Part shown: piece after piece, positions 1 through 8,104 of the stretch
Position numbering within the stretch: the stretch's first letter is position 1
Layout of the letters: each line of letters opens with the position of its first letter
NCBI RefSeq assembly: GCF_016629525.1
Contig: NZ_AP024269.1
Span: 4,538,001 to 4,602,000, forward strand
DNA length: 64,000 nt
Source of the DNA: Kaistia sp. 32K
GTDB lineage: Bacteria; Pseudomonadota; Alphaproteobacteria; Rhizobiales; Kaistiaceae
Reading direction: 5' to 3'
Program-made: the position numbers and the translations under genes
Notes under the pieces: model-generated
What the model saw: the letters and a program-made list of their open reading frames with translations, nothing else
Databases searched by the model: none
What the model was told of the DNA's origin: nothing

Positions 1-686
1 AGCGAGGCTTCCACCGCAATGGACTGCACACTGCGATGGGGCGGGCGCCGATATCCCGCAAGCGTCAACGCGAGCGGCGTCACGAGCAGGAAGCTCATGG
101 CGTGCGACGGCGCCACGCTCAGCCAGGCGGTGAGGATGCTGGGCCGCTTTCCCGCCATATGGAGAATACCGGCCGTCACCAGGCCGGAATAGGCCGGCAG
201 GGCGACCACGGCGAGGAGGAAGAAGCGCGCAAAGGCGCGCCCGCTGGCGAACAGCGCGAGCCGCGCCGGCGTCAGGGCGCGTGCGACCATCACGATGACT
301 GGGCAGATCAGGACATAGCCGGCCAGCGCGTAGCCGAACGGCCGCCCAAGCGGCAGCAGGCCGATCCATCCGCCAAGGATCGTGCCGGCCACGAGCGCCA
401 GCCAGTCCCGCCTTGGCCGCAGCATCAACGCCGCGAGCAGGAGCCCGCCGGGCAGCCAGATCGGGCTGGACTTGTCGGGCTGAAACCAGATCAGCAGGGC
501 GAGGGTCTGCGTCACGTAGCAGACGATGGCCGCCGCCAGGAACAAGGCAGGGTTCCGGCCAAAACGGGCCGCCGGAGACCGGACCGGATGATCCGGGCGC
601 CCCTCGCCAGCCGCCGACGAAACGGCGAGCCGCCCTGCGGCGAGTTCGGATGTCGGGTTCACGGCCGGCCGCTCATGCGGAGACAT
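1..686 (-). CDS. MASE1-domain membrane sensor protein, N-terminal part (runs off left edge)
   Basis: Reading the minus strand from an ATG at 686 gives an open frame of 228 codons that leaves the window. After about 45 polar residues there is a run of hydrophobic segments (FLAAAIVCYVTQTLALLIW, then GGLLLAALML, GTILGGWIGLLPLG and others) with the motif SPIWLPGG followed by RPRRDW. This is the pattern of the MASE1 sensory membrane domain, which usually precedes a GGDEF, EAL or histidine kinase domain. The output domain lies outside the window, so the signal that is made is unknown. The gene is divergent from the DUF1254 pair, with a 215-bp shared upstream region. The assignment to MASE1 is by motif and topology only. 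Confidence 0.6.
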   Translation of the reverse strand, partial: MSPHERPAVNPTSELAAGRLAVSSAAGEGRPDHPVRSPAARFGRNPALFLAAAIVCYVTQTLALLIWFQPDKSSPIWLPGGLLLAALMLRPRRDWLALVAGTILGGWIGLLPLGRPFGYALAGYVLICPVIVMVARALTPARLALFASGRAFARFFLLAVVALPAYSGLVTAGILHMAGKRPSILTAWLSVAPSHAMSFLLVTPLALTLAGYRRPPHRSVQSIAVEAS

Positions 687-734
687 CCCCTATCGCCTCG
701 CTCGGGAGGCTCGTTACGTATTTCCACGGGGGGA

Positions 735-753
735 GCGTACCGTATTTGTACGC
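735..753. promoter_or_regulatory. Inverted repeat GCGTAC-N7-GTACGC, candidate operator
   Basis: The 19-bp perfect dyad lies between the divergent MASE1 and DUF1254 genes, 49 bp from one start and 149 bp from the other. Its half-site size and 7-bp spacer fit a dimeric repressor site. No regulator in the window is obviously its partner. Confidence 0.35.
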
Positions 754-901
754 TTGGAACCTCTGTTATTGCGTGATTAGCATCCATCCACTTCCGTCCA
801 CCACAGTTCAACTGCCAGGGTGATGAAGGTTCACCATCATCCGGGAAAAGCCCCGCAGCGCCGTCTGCGGTTGATATGAATATCCATCTCGGAGGTATGT
901 C

Positions 902-2323
902 GTGGCTCGACGAGCTCTTCGTGACTTTCTCAAATCTGCGGTTTTCGGTCTCGTGATGACCTCGGCGGTCGGCGGCGCGCACGCCCAGCCGACCCTTTCT
1001 CCCGACGAGACCTATGCCCTCGCCAGGGATGCCTATCTCTACGCCTATCCGATCGTCTCCATGGACGTGACGATGCGGCAGGCGACGAATGTACCGGATG
1101 CGCAGACGATCAACTTGCGTGCCCCGGTCAACCGGTTCGCCCACGCGCGCGCCTATCCCGAGGCCGGCGAAAAGGATGTCGTCCGCTTCAACTTCGACAC
1201 GCTCTACTCGTTTGCCTGGCTCGATCTGGCGCCCGAGCCCATCATCGTTTCTGTGCCGGATACCCAGGGGCGGTATTACCTGCTGCCCATGCTGGACATG
1301 TGGACGGACGTCTTTGCCGTGATCGGCAGCCGCACGACGGGCACACAGGCTGGCGACTACGCGATTGTCGCGCCGGGCTGGACGGGCAGTTTGCCGGACG
1401 GCATGGCCCGGATCGTCGCGCCGACCTCTGCGGTCTGGATCATCGGCCGGACCAAGACGGACGGTCCGGCGGATTATGGCAATGTCCACAAGGTGCAGGA
1501 TGGCTACCGGCTAACGCCGTTGTCACAATGGGGCAAGGATCCCACCGCCCCCGCGCAGGCTTCCACCGACCCGACAATCGACGACAAGACGCCCCCGGTC
1601 GTTCAGGTCGACAATCTGGACGGCGTCGCGATGCTGACCCGGCTGGCCGATCTCCTGGCCAAGTACCCGCCGCATGCCAATGATCATCCGATCCTGTTAC
1701 GGCTGCGGGCGCTCGGCATCGAGCCAGGCAAGCCCTTCGACCCGTCGAAGCTCGATGAGCAGGCAATCTCCATCATCAACAAGGCGGCCAGCGAGACGCT
1801 GCAGGGCCTGCAGGCGGCCTGGGAACGCAGCGGCAAGGTGGTCAACGGCTGGACCATCCAGAACGACAATATCGGGACCTATGGCACGTCCTATCTCAAG
1901 CGCACGCTCGTCGCGAAGGGCGGGTTGGGTGCCAACCTGCCGGAGGATGCCGTCTATCCGACCGCCGCCTTCGATGGCGCGGGCGAGCCGCTGACGGGCG
2001 AGAATCGTTACGTGCTGCACTTTGAAAAGGGCAAGTTGCCGCCGGCCGATGCCTTCTGGTCGATCACCATGTACGACATGGACGGCTTCCAGGTGCCCAA
2101 TCCCGTCAATCGCTTTGCCATCGGCAGCTATGACGAACTCGCCTTCAATGACGATGGATCGCTCGACATCGTGGTGCAGGCGGACTCGCCCGGCAAGGAC
2201 AAGGAGGCCAACTGGCTTCCTGCGGCCAAGGGACGGTTCCAGCCCAGCATGCGGATCTACTCACCGCGCGCGGAAGTGCTCGACAGCAGCTGGTCGCCGC
2301 CGCCGTTCACCAGGCTGAACTGA
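902..2323 (+). CDS. Exported DUF1254/DUF1214 domain protein
   Basis: This 473-residue protein has a signal peptide (roughly residues 1-29, ending AHAQ). An N-terminal DUF1254 region (ALARDAYLYAYPIV, then VRFNFDTLYSFAWLDL, GRYYLLPMLDMWTDVF) is followed by a C-terminal DUF1214 region (AFWSITMYDMDGFQVPNP, ending with RIYSPRAEVLDSSWSPPP). Family members are periplasmic or surface proteins without a firmly known reaction. I chose the GTG at 902 because GGAGG at 891-895 is correctly spaced. The ATG at 897 leads to an early stop. A close paralogue follows 62 bp downstream, so the two are probably co-transcribed. Confidence 0.85.
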   Translation: MARRALRDFLKSAVFGLVMTSAVGGAHAQPTLSPDETYALARDAYLYAYPIVSMDVTMRQATNVPDAQTINLRAPVNRFAHARAYPEAGEKDVVRFNFDTLYSFAWLDLAPEPIIVSVPDTQGRYYLLPMLDMWTDVFAVIGSRTTGTQAGDYAIVAPGWTGSLPDGMARIVAPTSAVWIIGRTKTDGPADYGNVHKVQDGYRLTPLSQWGKDPTAPAQASTDPTIDDKTPPVVQVDNLDGVAMLTRLADLLAKYPPHANDHPILLRLRALGIEPGKPFDPSKLDEQAISIINKAASETLQGLQAAWERSGKVVNGWTIQNDNIGTYGTSYLKRTLVAKGGLGANLPEDAVYPTAAFDGAGEPLTGENRYVLHFEKGKLPPADAFWSITMYDMDGFQVPNPVNRFAIGSYDELAFNDDGSLDIVVQADSPGKDKEANWLPAAKGRFQPSMRIYSPRAEVLDSSWSPPPFTRLN

Positions 2324-2385
2324 GAAGGGCAGCCTCCAGGCCGGCCTCCGGTTTGCCGAGACGCAACAATTCCCAGGAGGGATCA

Positions 2386-3777
2386 ATGAGGACGTTGCTC
2401 GCTCTCGCGGCATTCGCGGGATTGACTCTTGGAGGGCCGGCAGCGCTTGCGCAGCCGGTCTCGCCCGAGGAGGCACGGGATATCGCGCGGGAGGCATTCA
2501 TCTATGCCTATCCGCTGGTGCTTTCGGGGGTGACCTTCGATGTCGGCAAGAATGTCGAAAAGCCGATAGGAACAAGCGCGCCGCTGAACCAGTTCGGCCA
2601 TATGCGCGAATTCCCGGATGTCAACTTCACCATTGTCGTCCGGCCGAATGCCGACACCCTGTATTCGTCCCTCGGCTATGACGTTACCCGGGAACCCCTC
2701 GTCATCAGCGTTCCGCGATCCGACGGACGCTACTACCTGCTGCCGTTCCTCGACATGTGGAGCGATATCTTCACCGTTCCCGGCACACGCACCAGCGGCA
2801 ATGGCGAGCAGGTCTTCGCGATTGTCGGCCCCGACTGGGAGGGAACCCTGCCCGAGGGCGTGACGGCATACCGGAGCCCGACGGGTCTGGGGCTCCTGAT
2901 CGGGCGGACGCAGACCAACGGCAAGTCCGACTACGAGGCTGTCCGCAAGTTCCAGGACGGCATGCAGGCCGTTCCCCTGTCCGCCTACGGCAAGCCCTAC
3001 ACGCCGCCGATCGGAGTTGTCGACCCCGATCAGGACATGAGTGCGCCGCCAGATCAGATCGACCACATGGACGCGGCGACGTTCTTCGCCAAGTTCGCCG
3101 AGTTGATGAAGGACAATCCCCCGCACGCCAACGATCACCCCATGCTGGACCGGATGAAGCGCATCGGCATCGAGCCCGGCAAGAGCTTTGATCTCGCATC
3201 GGCCCCGGAAGCCATCCAGGAGGCACTCAAGGCAGCTCCCGGCGTGGCGCTGCCGCAGATCAAGAACGCGTGGGCCACGGCCGGGGTGATGGCGAATGGC
3301 TGGCGGACCAACGTGACCGCCATCGGCACCTATGGCACGGACTATCTGCATCGTGCCGGTGTGGCTTATGGCGGCTATGGCGCCAACGTCATCGAGGACG
3401 CCCTCTATCCGACGGCGTTCGCCGACTCGGAGGGCAAGCCGTTCAGTAGCGAGAACCGCTATGTCCTGCATTTCGCCCGGGATCAGATACCGCCCGTGCG
3501 CGGCTTCTGGTCATTGACCATGTATGACGAGCGCCAGCTCTTTGCGCCCAATCCGATCGACCGCTACGCCATTGGCGACCGCGACCCGCTCGTCTTCAAC
3601 GAGGATGGCTCCCTCGATCTCTATGTGCAGGCGGCTTCGCCCGGCCCCGACAAGGAAGCCAATTGGCTGCCGGCCCCGAAGAGCGGTGCGTTCACCATGA
3701 ACCTGCGCCTGTATTGGCCCAAGGCCGAGGCGACCAATGGTTCGTGGGCGCCTCCGCCTGTCCAGCGCGTGAACTGA
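2386..3777 (+). CDS. Exported DUF1254/DUF1214 domain protein (paralogue)
   Basis: This 463-residue protein starts at the ATG at 2386, five bases after an AGGAGG at 2375-2380. It opens with a clear signal peptide (hydrophobic core to about residue 22, cleavage after ALAQ). It shares with the upstream gene the AREAFIYAYPLV opening, the RYYLLPFLDMWSDIF motif, the ENRYVLHF motif and the closing SWAPPPVQRVN. The two copies are clearly homologous but well diverged, which points to an old tandem duplication. A perfect 15-bp hairpin follows the stop. The biochemical role is unknown. Confidence 0.87.
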   Translation: MRTLLALAAFAGLTLGGPAALAQPVSPEEARDIAREAFIYAYPLVLSGVTFDVGKNVEKPIGTSAPLNQFGHMREFPDVNFTIVVRPNADTLYSSLGYDVTREPLVISVPRSDGRYYLLPFLDMWSDIFTVPGTRTSGNGEQVFAIVGPDWEGTLPEGVTAYRSPTGLGLLIGRTQTNGKSDYEAVRKFQDGMQAVPLSAYGKPYTPPIGVVDPDQDMSAPPDQIDHMDAATFFAKFAELMKDNPPHANDHPMLDRMKRIGIEPGKSFDLASAPEAIQEALKAAPGVALPQIKNAWATAGVMANGWRTNVTAIGTYGTDYLHRAGVAYGGYGANVIEDALYPTAFADSEGKPFSSENRYVLHFARDQIPPVRGFWSLTMYDERQLFAPNPIDRYAIGDRDPLVFNEDGSLDLYVQAASPGPDKEANWLPAPKSGAFTMNLRLYWPKAEATNGSWAPPPVQRVN

Positions 3778-3790
3778 GACACGCCACGAG

Positions 3791-3833
3791 CCATGACAGG
3801 AAGCGTCGGTTCGCTGACCGCTTCCTGTCATGG
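3791..3833. terminator. Perfect 15-bp stem-loop after the DUF1254 pair
   Basis: Arms at 3791-3805 and 3819-3833 are exact inverted repeats with a 13-base loop. No U-run follows, so this is either a terminator without a canonical tail or an RNA-stabilising 3' structure. It lies 13 bp past the stop of the second DUF1254 gene. The rest of the 278-bp gap up to 4055 shows no convincing gene. Confidence 0.55.
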
Positions 3834-4055
3834 AATGCGCGCCTGGCTGCCCCAGGCGCTGGTCGCTTTGTGTCTGCGAGAGAAATGTGAGGCTGCACCT
3901 CGACCAGCTCCAAAGCATCGAGCCGACAGCAGAAATACAGTGCGGCGGGAGCGCTCGGATCGAGATCTACGAAGTGGTTGCAGCCGCCGTTCAGAATTGC
4001 TTGCACGAACACGACGGATATTTGATGTGGGCAAGAACACCAATCGCGAGGATCG

Positions 4056-4889
4056 ATGAGCAGACTTGCAGTTCTTCGGGTTGCTGGCGCGGGTTTGGCA
4101 CTGCTGACCAGCGCATGGCCCACCTCCGCCCAGGTCAGGGACGGCGTGCCGGAACTGATGCCGGGTGTGCCTGCGGGCTACCTCTTGGAGGATGAGAAAC
4201 TCGATAGCGTGGCTCTGCTGCCAGCGCCGCCGGGATCCGGTTCGGAATCAGGCGCGCTTGACCAGCAGATGCACAATCGGGCGGCTGCCCTGCGCGGGAC
4301 GCCGCGCTGGGAACTGGCGAAAAGAGACGCGAGCCTCGCGCCAGACGACGCCGTTGGCGCCTTTGCGTGCGCTGTCGGTATCGAAATTTCCAGAACAGGA
4401 ACGCCCCGGCTCTATCAGATGCTTCAACGGGTCATGGTTGATGCCGGCACGTCGGCGGATGGAGCCAAGCGTCGCTACCAGGCCCTGAGGCCGTTCGTCG
4501 TCAATGGCGAGACCATGTGCACGCCTGAGGAAGACGCCGAGCTCCGCGCCGACGGGTCCTATCCCTCCGGGCACACGGCCTTGGGGTGGGGAGCAGCCCT
4601 CGCTTTGGTGGAGGTGGCGCCGGACCGCGCCAATCAAATCATTGCTCGGGGCCGGTCGTTCGGCGAAAGCCGAATGATCTGCAATGTCCATTGGCAAAGC
4701 GACATTCTGGCAGGCCGCTTCATGGCAGGAGCGACGGTCGCGAAGATCCATTCCAATCCCCACTTTCGCGAGGACATGGCCATAGCCCGGCAGGAATATC
4801 TGAGGGCCCGTGACGACGAAGTGAAACCGTCACGTGACTGCAACGCCGAGAGTTCGGCATTGGCGATCCGGCTGCCAGGCGCGCTGTAG
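4056..4889 (+). CDS. Class A non-specific acid phosphatase (PAP2 superfamily), periplasmic
   Basis: This 277-residue protein begins with a signal peptide ending near SAQ26. The three-part PAP2 catalytic signature is complete: K138-X6-R145-P146, the PSGH motif at 170-173, and S205-R206-X5-H212-X3-D216. The His residues form the phosphoenzyme and act as general acid. Class A enzymes of the PhoN/PhoC type release inorganic phosphate from organic phosphomonoesters in the periplasm. The C-terminal tail after residue 250 is longer than usual and polar. The start is the ATG at 4056 behind GAGGATCG. The next sequence downstream is the integration site of the mobile element. Confidence 0.88.
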   Translation: MSRLAVLRVAGAGLALLTSAWPTSAQVRDGVPELMPGVPAGYLLEDEKLDSVALLPAPPGSGSESGALDQQMHNRAAALRGTPRWELAKRDASLAPDDAVGAFACAVGIEISRTGTPRLYQMLQRVMVDAGTSADGAKRRYQALRPFVVNGETMCTPEEDAELRADGSYPSGHTALGWGAALALVEVAPDRANQIIARGRSFGESRMICNVHWQSDILAGRFMAGATVAKIHSNPHFREDMAIARQEYLRARDDEVKPSRDCNAESSALAIRLPGAL

Positions 4890-4928
4890 GCCGGCGGCTC
4901 TCGAACTCGCGACAACTCGGCCAGGACG

Positions 4929-5084
4929 TCATTCGCGCCCCTCCACGCGAGAGGCAGCCTCGAGGCGCGCCTTCTCAGCCGGAGTGCCTAGGTCGTGGCC
5001 TTCACGAATTGCGTCGAGACCGACCATCACCAACAGCCGCTCGGCCCATCGGGCGAACGGGTAAAAACCAACGATGTCGTGAAG
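4929..5084 (-). pseudogene. Possible gene-tail remnant next to attL
   Basis: On the minus strand a 52-codon open frame ends at TGA (4929-4931) and is preceded by TAA at 5085-5087, immediately beside the element boundary. Its translation (containing FYPFARWAERLLVMVGLDA and EKARLEAASRV) has the composition of a real helical protein tail, but there is no plausible full-length start or ribosome site. It may be the 3' remnant of a gene lost when an element inserted beside the tRNA. In a GC-rich sequence an open frame of this size can also arise by chance. Confidence 0.25.
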
Positions 5085-5087
5085 TTA

Positions 5088-5106
5088 AATGGCGGAGAGG
5101 GGGAGA
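5088..5106. repeat. attL core (19-bp direct repeat)
   Basis: These 19 bases repeat exactly at 22115-22133 and correspond to the last bases of the T-arm side, the acceptor stem and CCA of tRNA-Ser. The copy here is the partial tRNA end displaced by integration. Confidence 0.9.
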
Positions 5107-5170
5107 CGCTCTCCGACAGGTGGCAAGACCTCTTTTCCCCCTTGACGTTGCTGCCTTTTGGCTCCCTCTA

Positions 5171-5193
5171 TGGGGGAGCATTTTGGGGGAGCA
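5171..5193. promoter_or_regulatory. Two TGGGGGAGCA repeats, candidate integrase arm sites (left)
   Basis: Identical 10-mers lie at 5171-5180 and 5184-5193, between attL and the integrase start. Three more identical copies lie near attR in the same orientation. Direct repeats near both ends of an element are the expected layout of tyrosine-integrase arm-type sites. Here they would also overlap the integrase promoter and allow autoregulation. Confidence 0.6.
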
Positions 5194-5204
5194 AGATATA
5201 GAGC

Positions 5205-6596
5205 ATGGCCGGTCCGCAGCAATATCTAGAGTGGCATGGTCAGCAGTGGCGCGTAGTAGTTTTCGTGCCCCGGAAGCTCCAGACGATCCTTGGCCGGACC
5301 CGCTTCAAGCAGGCCCTTGGCACGGCGGACCTCAAGGAAGCCAACGAGCGGAAGTGGGCTGTCGTCACCCGCATGAAGGGTGCCATTGCGCAGGCCCGCC
5401 GTGCCGCCGCCACGAGCGATCCCCGTGAGGCCGAGGCTCTACGCTTGCGCCTCCATGCCGAAGATGAGGGCACTCAATACTGGCTCCACGACAGAGCCCA
5501 GCGGATCGCCGCAGCAGAAGGGCATGAAGCCGCCGTCGCTTTCTATGGCCTTGCCAGTGGACAGACGACGCCCCTAGACCACCACGCGAGTGCCTTCCTC
5601 ACCTTCAAGGCTGACTATCGGTTGAAGACCCGAGGTGACTTCGAGCGCGTTCTGCGTTGGCTTGGCGGCTGGCTGAGGACCGAACACCTGCCGGTCACGC
5701 TTGAGGCCGTCACGCGTAAGACGGCAGGCCGGTTTATCGAGAAGTCACTTTGCATCGGGCGTGATCGTAAGAAAGCCACCGCCTATCTGGGTTTCCTGCG
5801 TGAATACTGGAAATGGCTGAAGCTGCGCGGCCATGTGGAGGATAGTCCCTGGATAGGGCAGGAAGTTCCCGCCGCACCGCGCCCGGACCGAAACGCCGAG
5901 CCCGACAGAGGCAAGCGGGCGTATACGGACGATGAGACGGCCCGACTTGTACACGGCCCGATGACCGACCTGATGCACCCTCCTCCGAGCCTCTACCTCC
6001 CGGACTTGATGCGTATTGCAGCCTTGAGTGGCATGCGCTTGGAGGAAATCTGCCAGCTTCGCGTGGCCGACTGCATTGGAGGCAGCTTCCAAGTTCACCA
6101 CGGCAAGACGACCAATGCCGCGCGGACCATACCAATCCATCCTGGCCTTGCTGGCATAGTGGCCCGTCGCAGCGAGGGGAGACCAGCGACTGCCCACCTA
6201 ATTGACGGCCTACCGCCGCCACCGCCCTCCCGTGATAGCCGCTCGGACCCTGCCGCCAAGGCATTCACCCGGTATCGCCGGAAGATAGGCGTGGACGAAC
6301 GGCCCAACGACAAGGCCAAGAGCAACGTGGATTTTCACTCGTTCCGCCGCTGGTTCATTCGCAAGGCGGTCGAGGCCCTGGAGGGCGGCAATCCCGGCTT
6401 CACGCCTTGGACCATCGCCGATGTCGTCGGTCACGATGATGAGGGGGCTAAGGACATCCTGCGACTGACCATGCGGCACTACCCCGGGCAGTCGGGGGAA
6501 GCCGCCAAGCGTGCCTTGGTGGAAGCCGTCAAGCTTCCAGATGCCCCTCGCGCCGGCACCAAACAGGCAAGCCCCATCGCGAATCCCAAGCGCTAG
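5205..6596 (+). CDS. int: Tyrosine site-specific integrase of the element
   Basis: This 463-residue protein has an N-terminal SAM-like arm and core-binding region (about 1-230) and a C-terminal catalytic domain. The catalytic set is visible: R278 in GMRLEE, K301 in HHGKT, H378-S-F-R381, H410 in VVGH, and the nucleophile Y426 in MRHYPGQ. It would catalyse integration and excision between the 19-bp core in tRNA-Ser and the element's own attachment site. It lies 98 bp from attL and reads inward. Putative arm repeats lie directly upstream. The start at 5205 opens MAGPQQYLEWHGQQWRVVV, typical of phage-type integrases. Confidence 0.93.
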   Translation: MAGPQQYLEWHGQQWRVVVFVPRKLQTILGRTRFKQALGTADLKEANERKWAVVTRMKGAIAQARRAAATSDPREAEALRLRLHAEDEGTQYWLHDRAQRIAAAEGHEAAVAFYGLASGQTTPLDHHASAFLTFKADYRLKTRGDFERVLRWLGGWLRTEHLPVTLEAVTRKTAGRFIEKSLCIGRDRKKATAYLGFLREYWKWLKLRGHVEDSPWIGQEVPAAPRPDRNAEPDRGKRAYTDDETARLVHGPMTDLMHPPPSLYLPDLMRIAALSGMRLEEICQLRVADCIGGSFQVHHGKTTNAARTIPIHPGLAGIVARRSEGRPATAHLIDGLPPPPPSRDSRSDPAAKAFTRYRRKIGVDERPNDKAKSNVDFHSFRRWFIRKAVEALEGGNPGFTPWTIADVVGHDDEGAKDILRLTMRHYPGQSGEAAKRALVEAVKLPDAPRAGTKQASPIANPKR

Positions 6597-6624
6597 TGAT
6601 CAAGACAACTCAGAGGAATTCCCC

Positions 6625-6858
6625 ATGACCGCGACCACTTCCACCCGCTTCCCGGCCGTCTCAAACGCCACCAGCAACGCCGAAATGCTGGAACTACTGA
6701 AAGCCCCCGAGAAGGCCATCGCGTTCGCCATCGAGCATATCGAGGAATTCGAGGTCCGAGCCTTCCTGATGGAGTGGGCCTCCGGCGCCGACCTGACCCC
6801 GTGGGTGAACGGCTGGAAGAGCGACCTGGAGGCAGGTAACGGAGCGCCCCGCCGATAG
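6625..6858 (+). CDS. Small hypothetical protein (77 aa)
   Basis: The ATG at 6625 follows AGAGGAA after the integrase stop, 28 bp apart, so the gene is probably co-transcribed with int. The acidic, helical sequence (AEMLELLKAPEKAIAFAIEH, then FLMEWASGADLTPWVNGW) has no cysteines and no membrane segment. The position next to the integrase would suit an excisionase or accessory factor, but no DNA-binding helix-turn-helix is obvious. The function is unknown. Confidence 0.6.
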   Translation: MTATTSTRFPAVSNATSNAEMLELLKAPEKAIAFAIEHIEEFEVRAFLMEWASGADLTPWVNGWKSDLEAGNGAPRR

Positions 6859-6900
6859 GGGCAGAGAGCCACCCGAAGCGCCGCCCTGCAACATCCTCGT

Positions 6901-6992
6901 CGGCCACCATCACGGGGGAGCGAGCTCTACACCGGGCCGCTCCTCCCGGCCACCATCACGGGGGAGCGAGCTCTACACCGGGCCGCTCCTCC
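6901..6992. repeat. Tandem 46-bp repeat, two copies, each with a hairpin
   Basis: Two identical 46-bp units occupy 6901-6946 and 6947-6992, and the first bases of a third copy follow. Each unit contains GGAGCG and CGCTCC separated by 15 bases, so each can fold into a stem-loop. The units also share the GGGGGAGC core with the putative integrase arm sites. They may act as a double terminator after int or as a protein-binding array upstream of the regulator at 7019. Confidence 0.75.
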
Positions 6993-7018
6993 CGGCCCTC
7001 CATACGGACATATGTATA

Positions 7019-7387
7019 ATGAGTACCAACACCCGGCACATCCGCGCCCTACTCGACGCCCAGCGCCGTCTCCTGGCGGAGCATCGCGACCTACCCGTGA
7101 CGGTGGCCGCGACCCTGCTAGGCGTCGCCGTATGGGAGGACCATGTGGACAGCGCCGGGGAGCGAATGAGCCTGGAAGACCTCGCGGCCCGCATTGGGAC
7201 GGCTCCCAGCTCCCTCTCGCAGCACATGCGCTATCTCGGGGAGCGCTATAGGTTTGAAAAGCCCGGTCTCGGCTTTGTGCAGACCTACGAGCACCCGAGC
7301 AGCGGACGCAAGAAAACATTCCACCTGACGCCCCGGGGGCGCGGACTCATCCGGCAGCTAGACTTGATATTACGGAAGGCGGATTAG
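7019..7387 (+). CDS. MarR-like winged-helix regulator
   Basis: This 122-residue protein has a winged-helix core: MSLEDLAARIGTAPSSLSQH as helix-turn-helix and a wing around YEHPSSGRKKTFHLTPRG, with the LTPRG motif typical of MarR-type proteins. It is a likely regulator of the element's lysogeny or cargo. The upstream bases include ACATATGT (7008-7015), a possible autoregulatory dyad, and no strong ribosome site, so translation may be leaderless or the start slightly off. A second DNA-binding-like gene follows. Confidence 0.65.
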   Translation: MSTNTRHIRALLDAQRRLLAEHRDLPVTVAATLLGVAVWEDHVDSAGERMSLEDLAARIGTAPSSLSQHMRYLGERYRFEKPGLGFVQTYEHPSSGRKKTFHLTPRGRGLIRQLDLILRKAD

Positions 7388-7441
7388 CGGAGCGGCTACT
7401 GCCTAATTCCCTTGTACTTGAAAAGGAGCTATCCGCCGCCA

Positions 7442-7846
7442 ATGCCCTATCGGAAGCCGACGACACAGCGGAAGCGCCTTGAGCAGGGTAGCGACGGCCT
7501 CCTGGAGCGCTGCCAGCAGCACATGCAGAAGGCGACATATCCGAAGACAGCGCGGGACCTCGTTGACCTCTGGTATGGCGATTGGTGGGGCCGGAAGGAC
7601 AAGCCCTCTAGCATGGTACCTAAAGCCCGGGGCTGGCATGTGGACCGGGTGACGGAGTGGCTCAAGCGCCACGAAAAGGCCGGCCGACTGCGTGTTGTGG
7701 ACCACAATGGGAAGTGGAATACGCGGCGCTATCTTCAGGTGGACGGCGCGAATTGGCGACGCGGCAAGACCACTGTCACAACGCCAACACTCGGAGAAAA
7801 TCTCCGCATTTTGGACCGAAAAATCCAAGTAAAATCAGATGATTAG
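7442..7846 (+). CDS. Hypothetical protein with winged-helix-like region (134 aa)
   Basis: The ATG at 7442 is the first good start. An AAGGAG lies rather far upstream (7421-7426), so an unusual start is possible. The very basic protein has a central region (DLVDLWYGDWWGRKDKPSS, then VTEWLKRHEKAGRLRVVD and a TRRYLQV strand) that looks like a helix-turn-helix followed by a wing. It probably binds DNA and forms a regulatory pair with the gene at 7019. A 258-bp AT-richer gap to 8104 follows, without a gene, and probably holds the promoter of the virion gene. Confidence 0.5.
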   Translation: MPYRKPTTQRKRLEQGSDGLLERCQQHMQKATYPKTARDLVDLWYGDWWGRKDKPSSMVPKARGWHVDRVTEWLKRHEKAGRLRVVDHNGKWNTRRYLQVDGANWRRGKTTVTTPTLGENLRILDRKIQVKSDD

Positions 7847-8104
7847 AAATTGCCTCATACTAGAATTTAGACATATGCCACCGCAATTCGCCTTAAGGGC
7901 ATAGCGCCGCCGACGCGCCGTCAATTCGCTGGTATTCAAACGCTAGTTCTCGACCGCCGTCTTTTTCAGCCCCGCTTCTGTCCGCCGCCCTAGGTGGCAA
8001 CTTCCCGCCTTCCCACCCTCAACAGATTCATCATCCGCCCGCCTCTCCTCTAGGTCTCGACCGTGAGGACGCGGGCCTTTTGTTGTCCCGAAAGGACTAT
8101 CTCA

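Noticed and set aside
36..823. Long plus-strand frames at the left edge
   Set aside because: They are antisense to the MASE1 frame on the minus strand. Their composition is arginine/proline-rich and shows no domain.
6901..6992. Tandem repeat as a replication origin (iterons)
   Set aside because: Only two units, GC-rich, with hairpins and no AT-rich region or replication initiator gene alongside.
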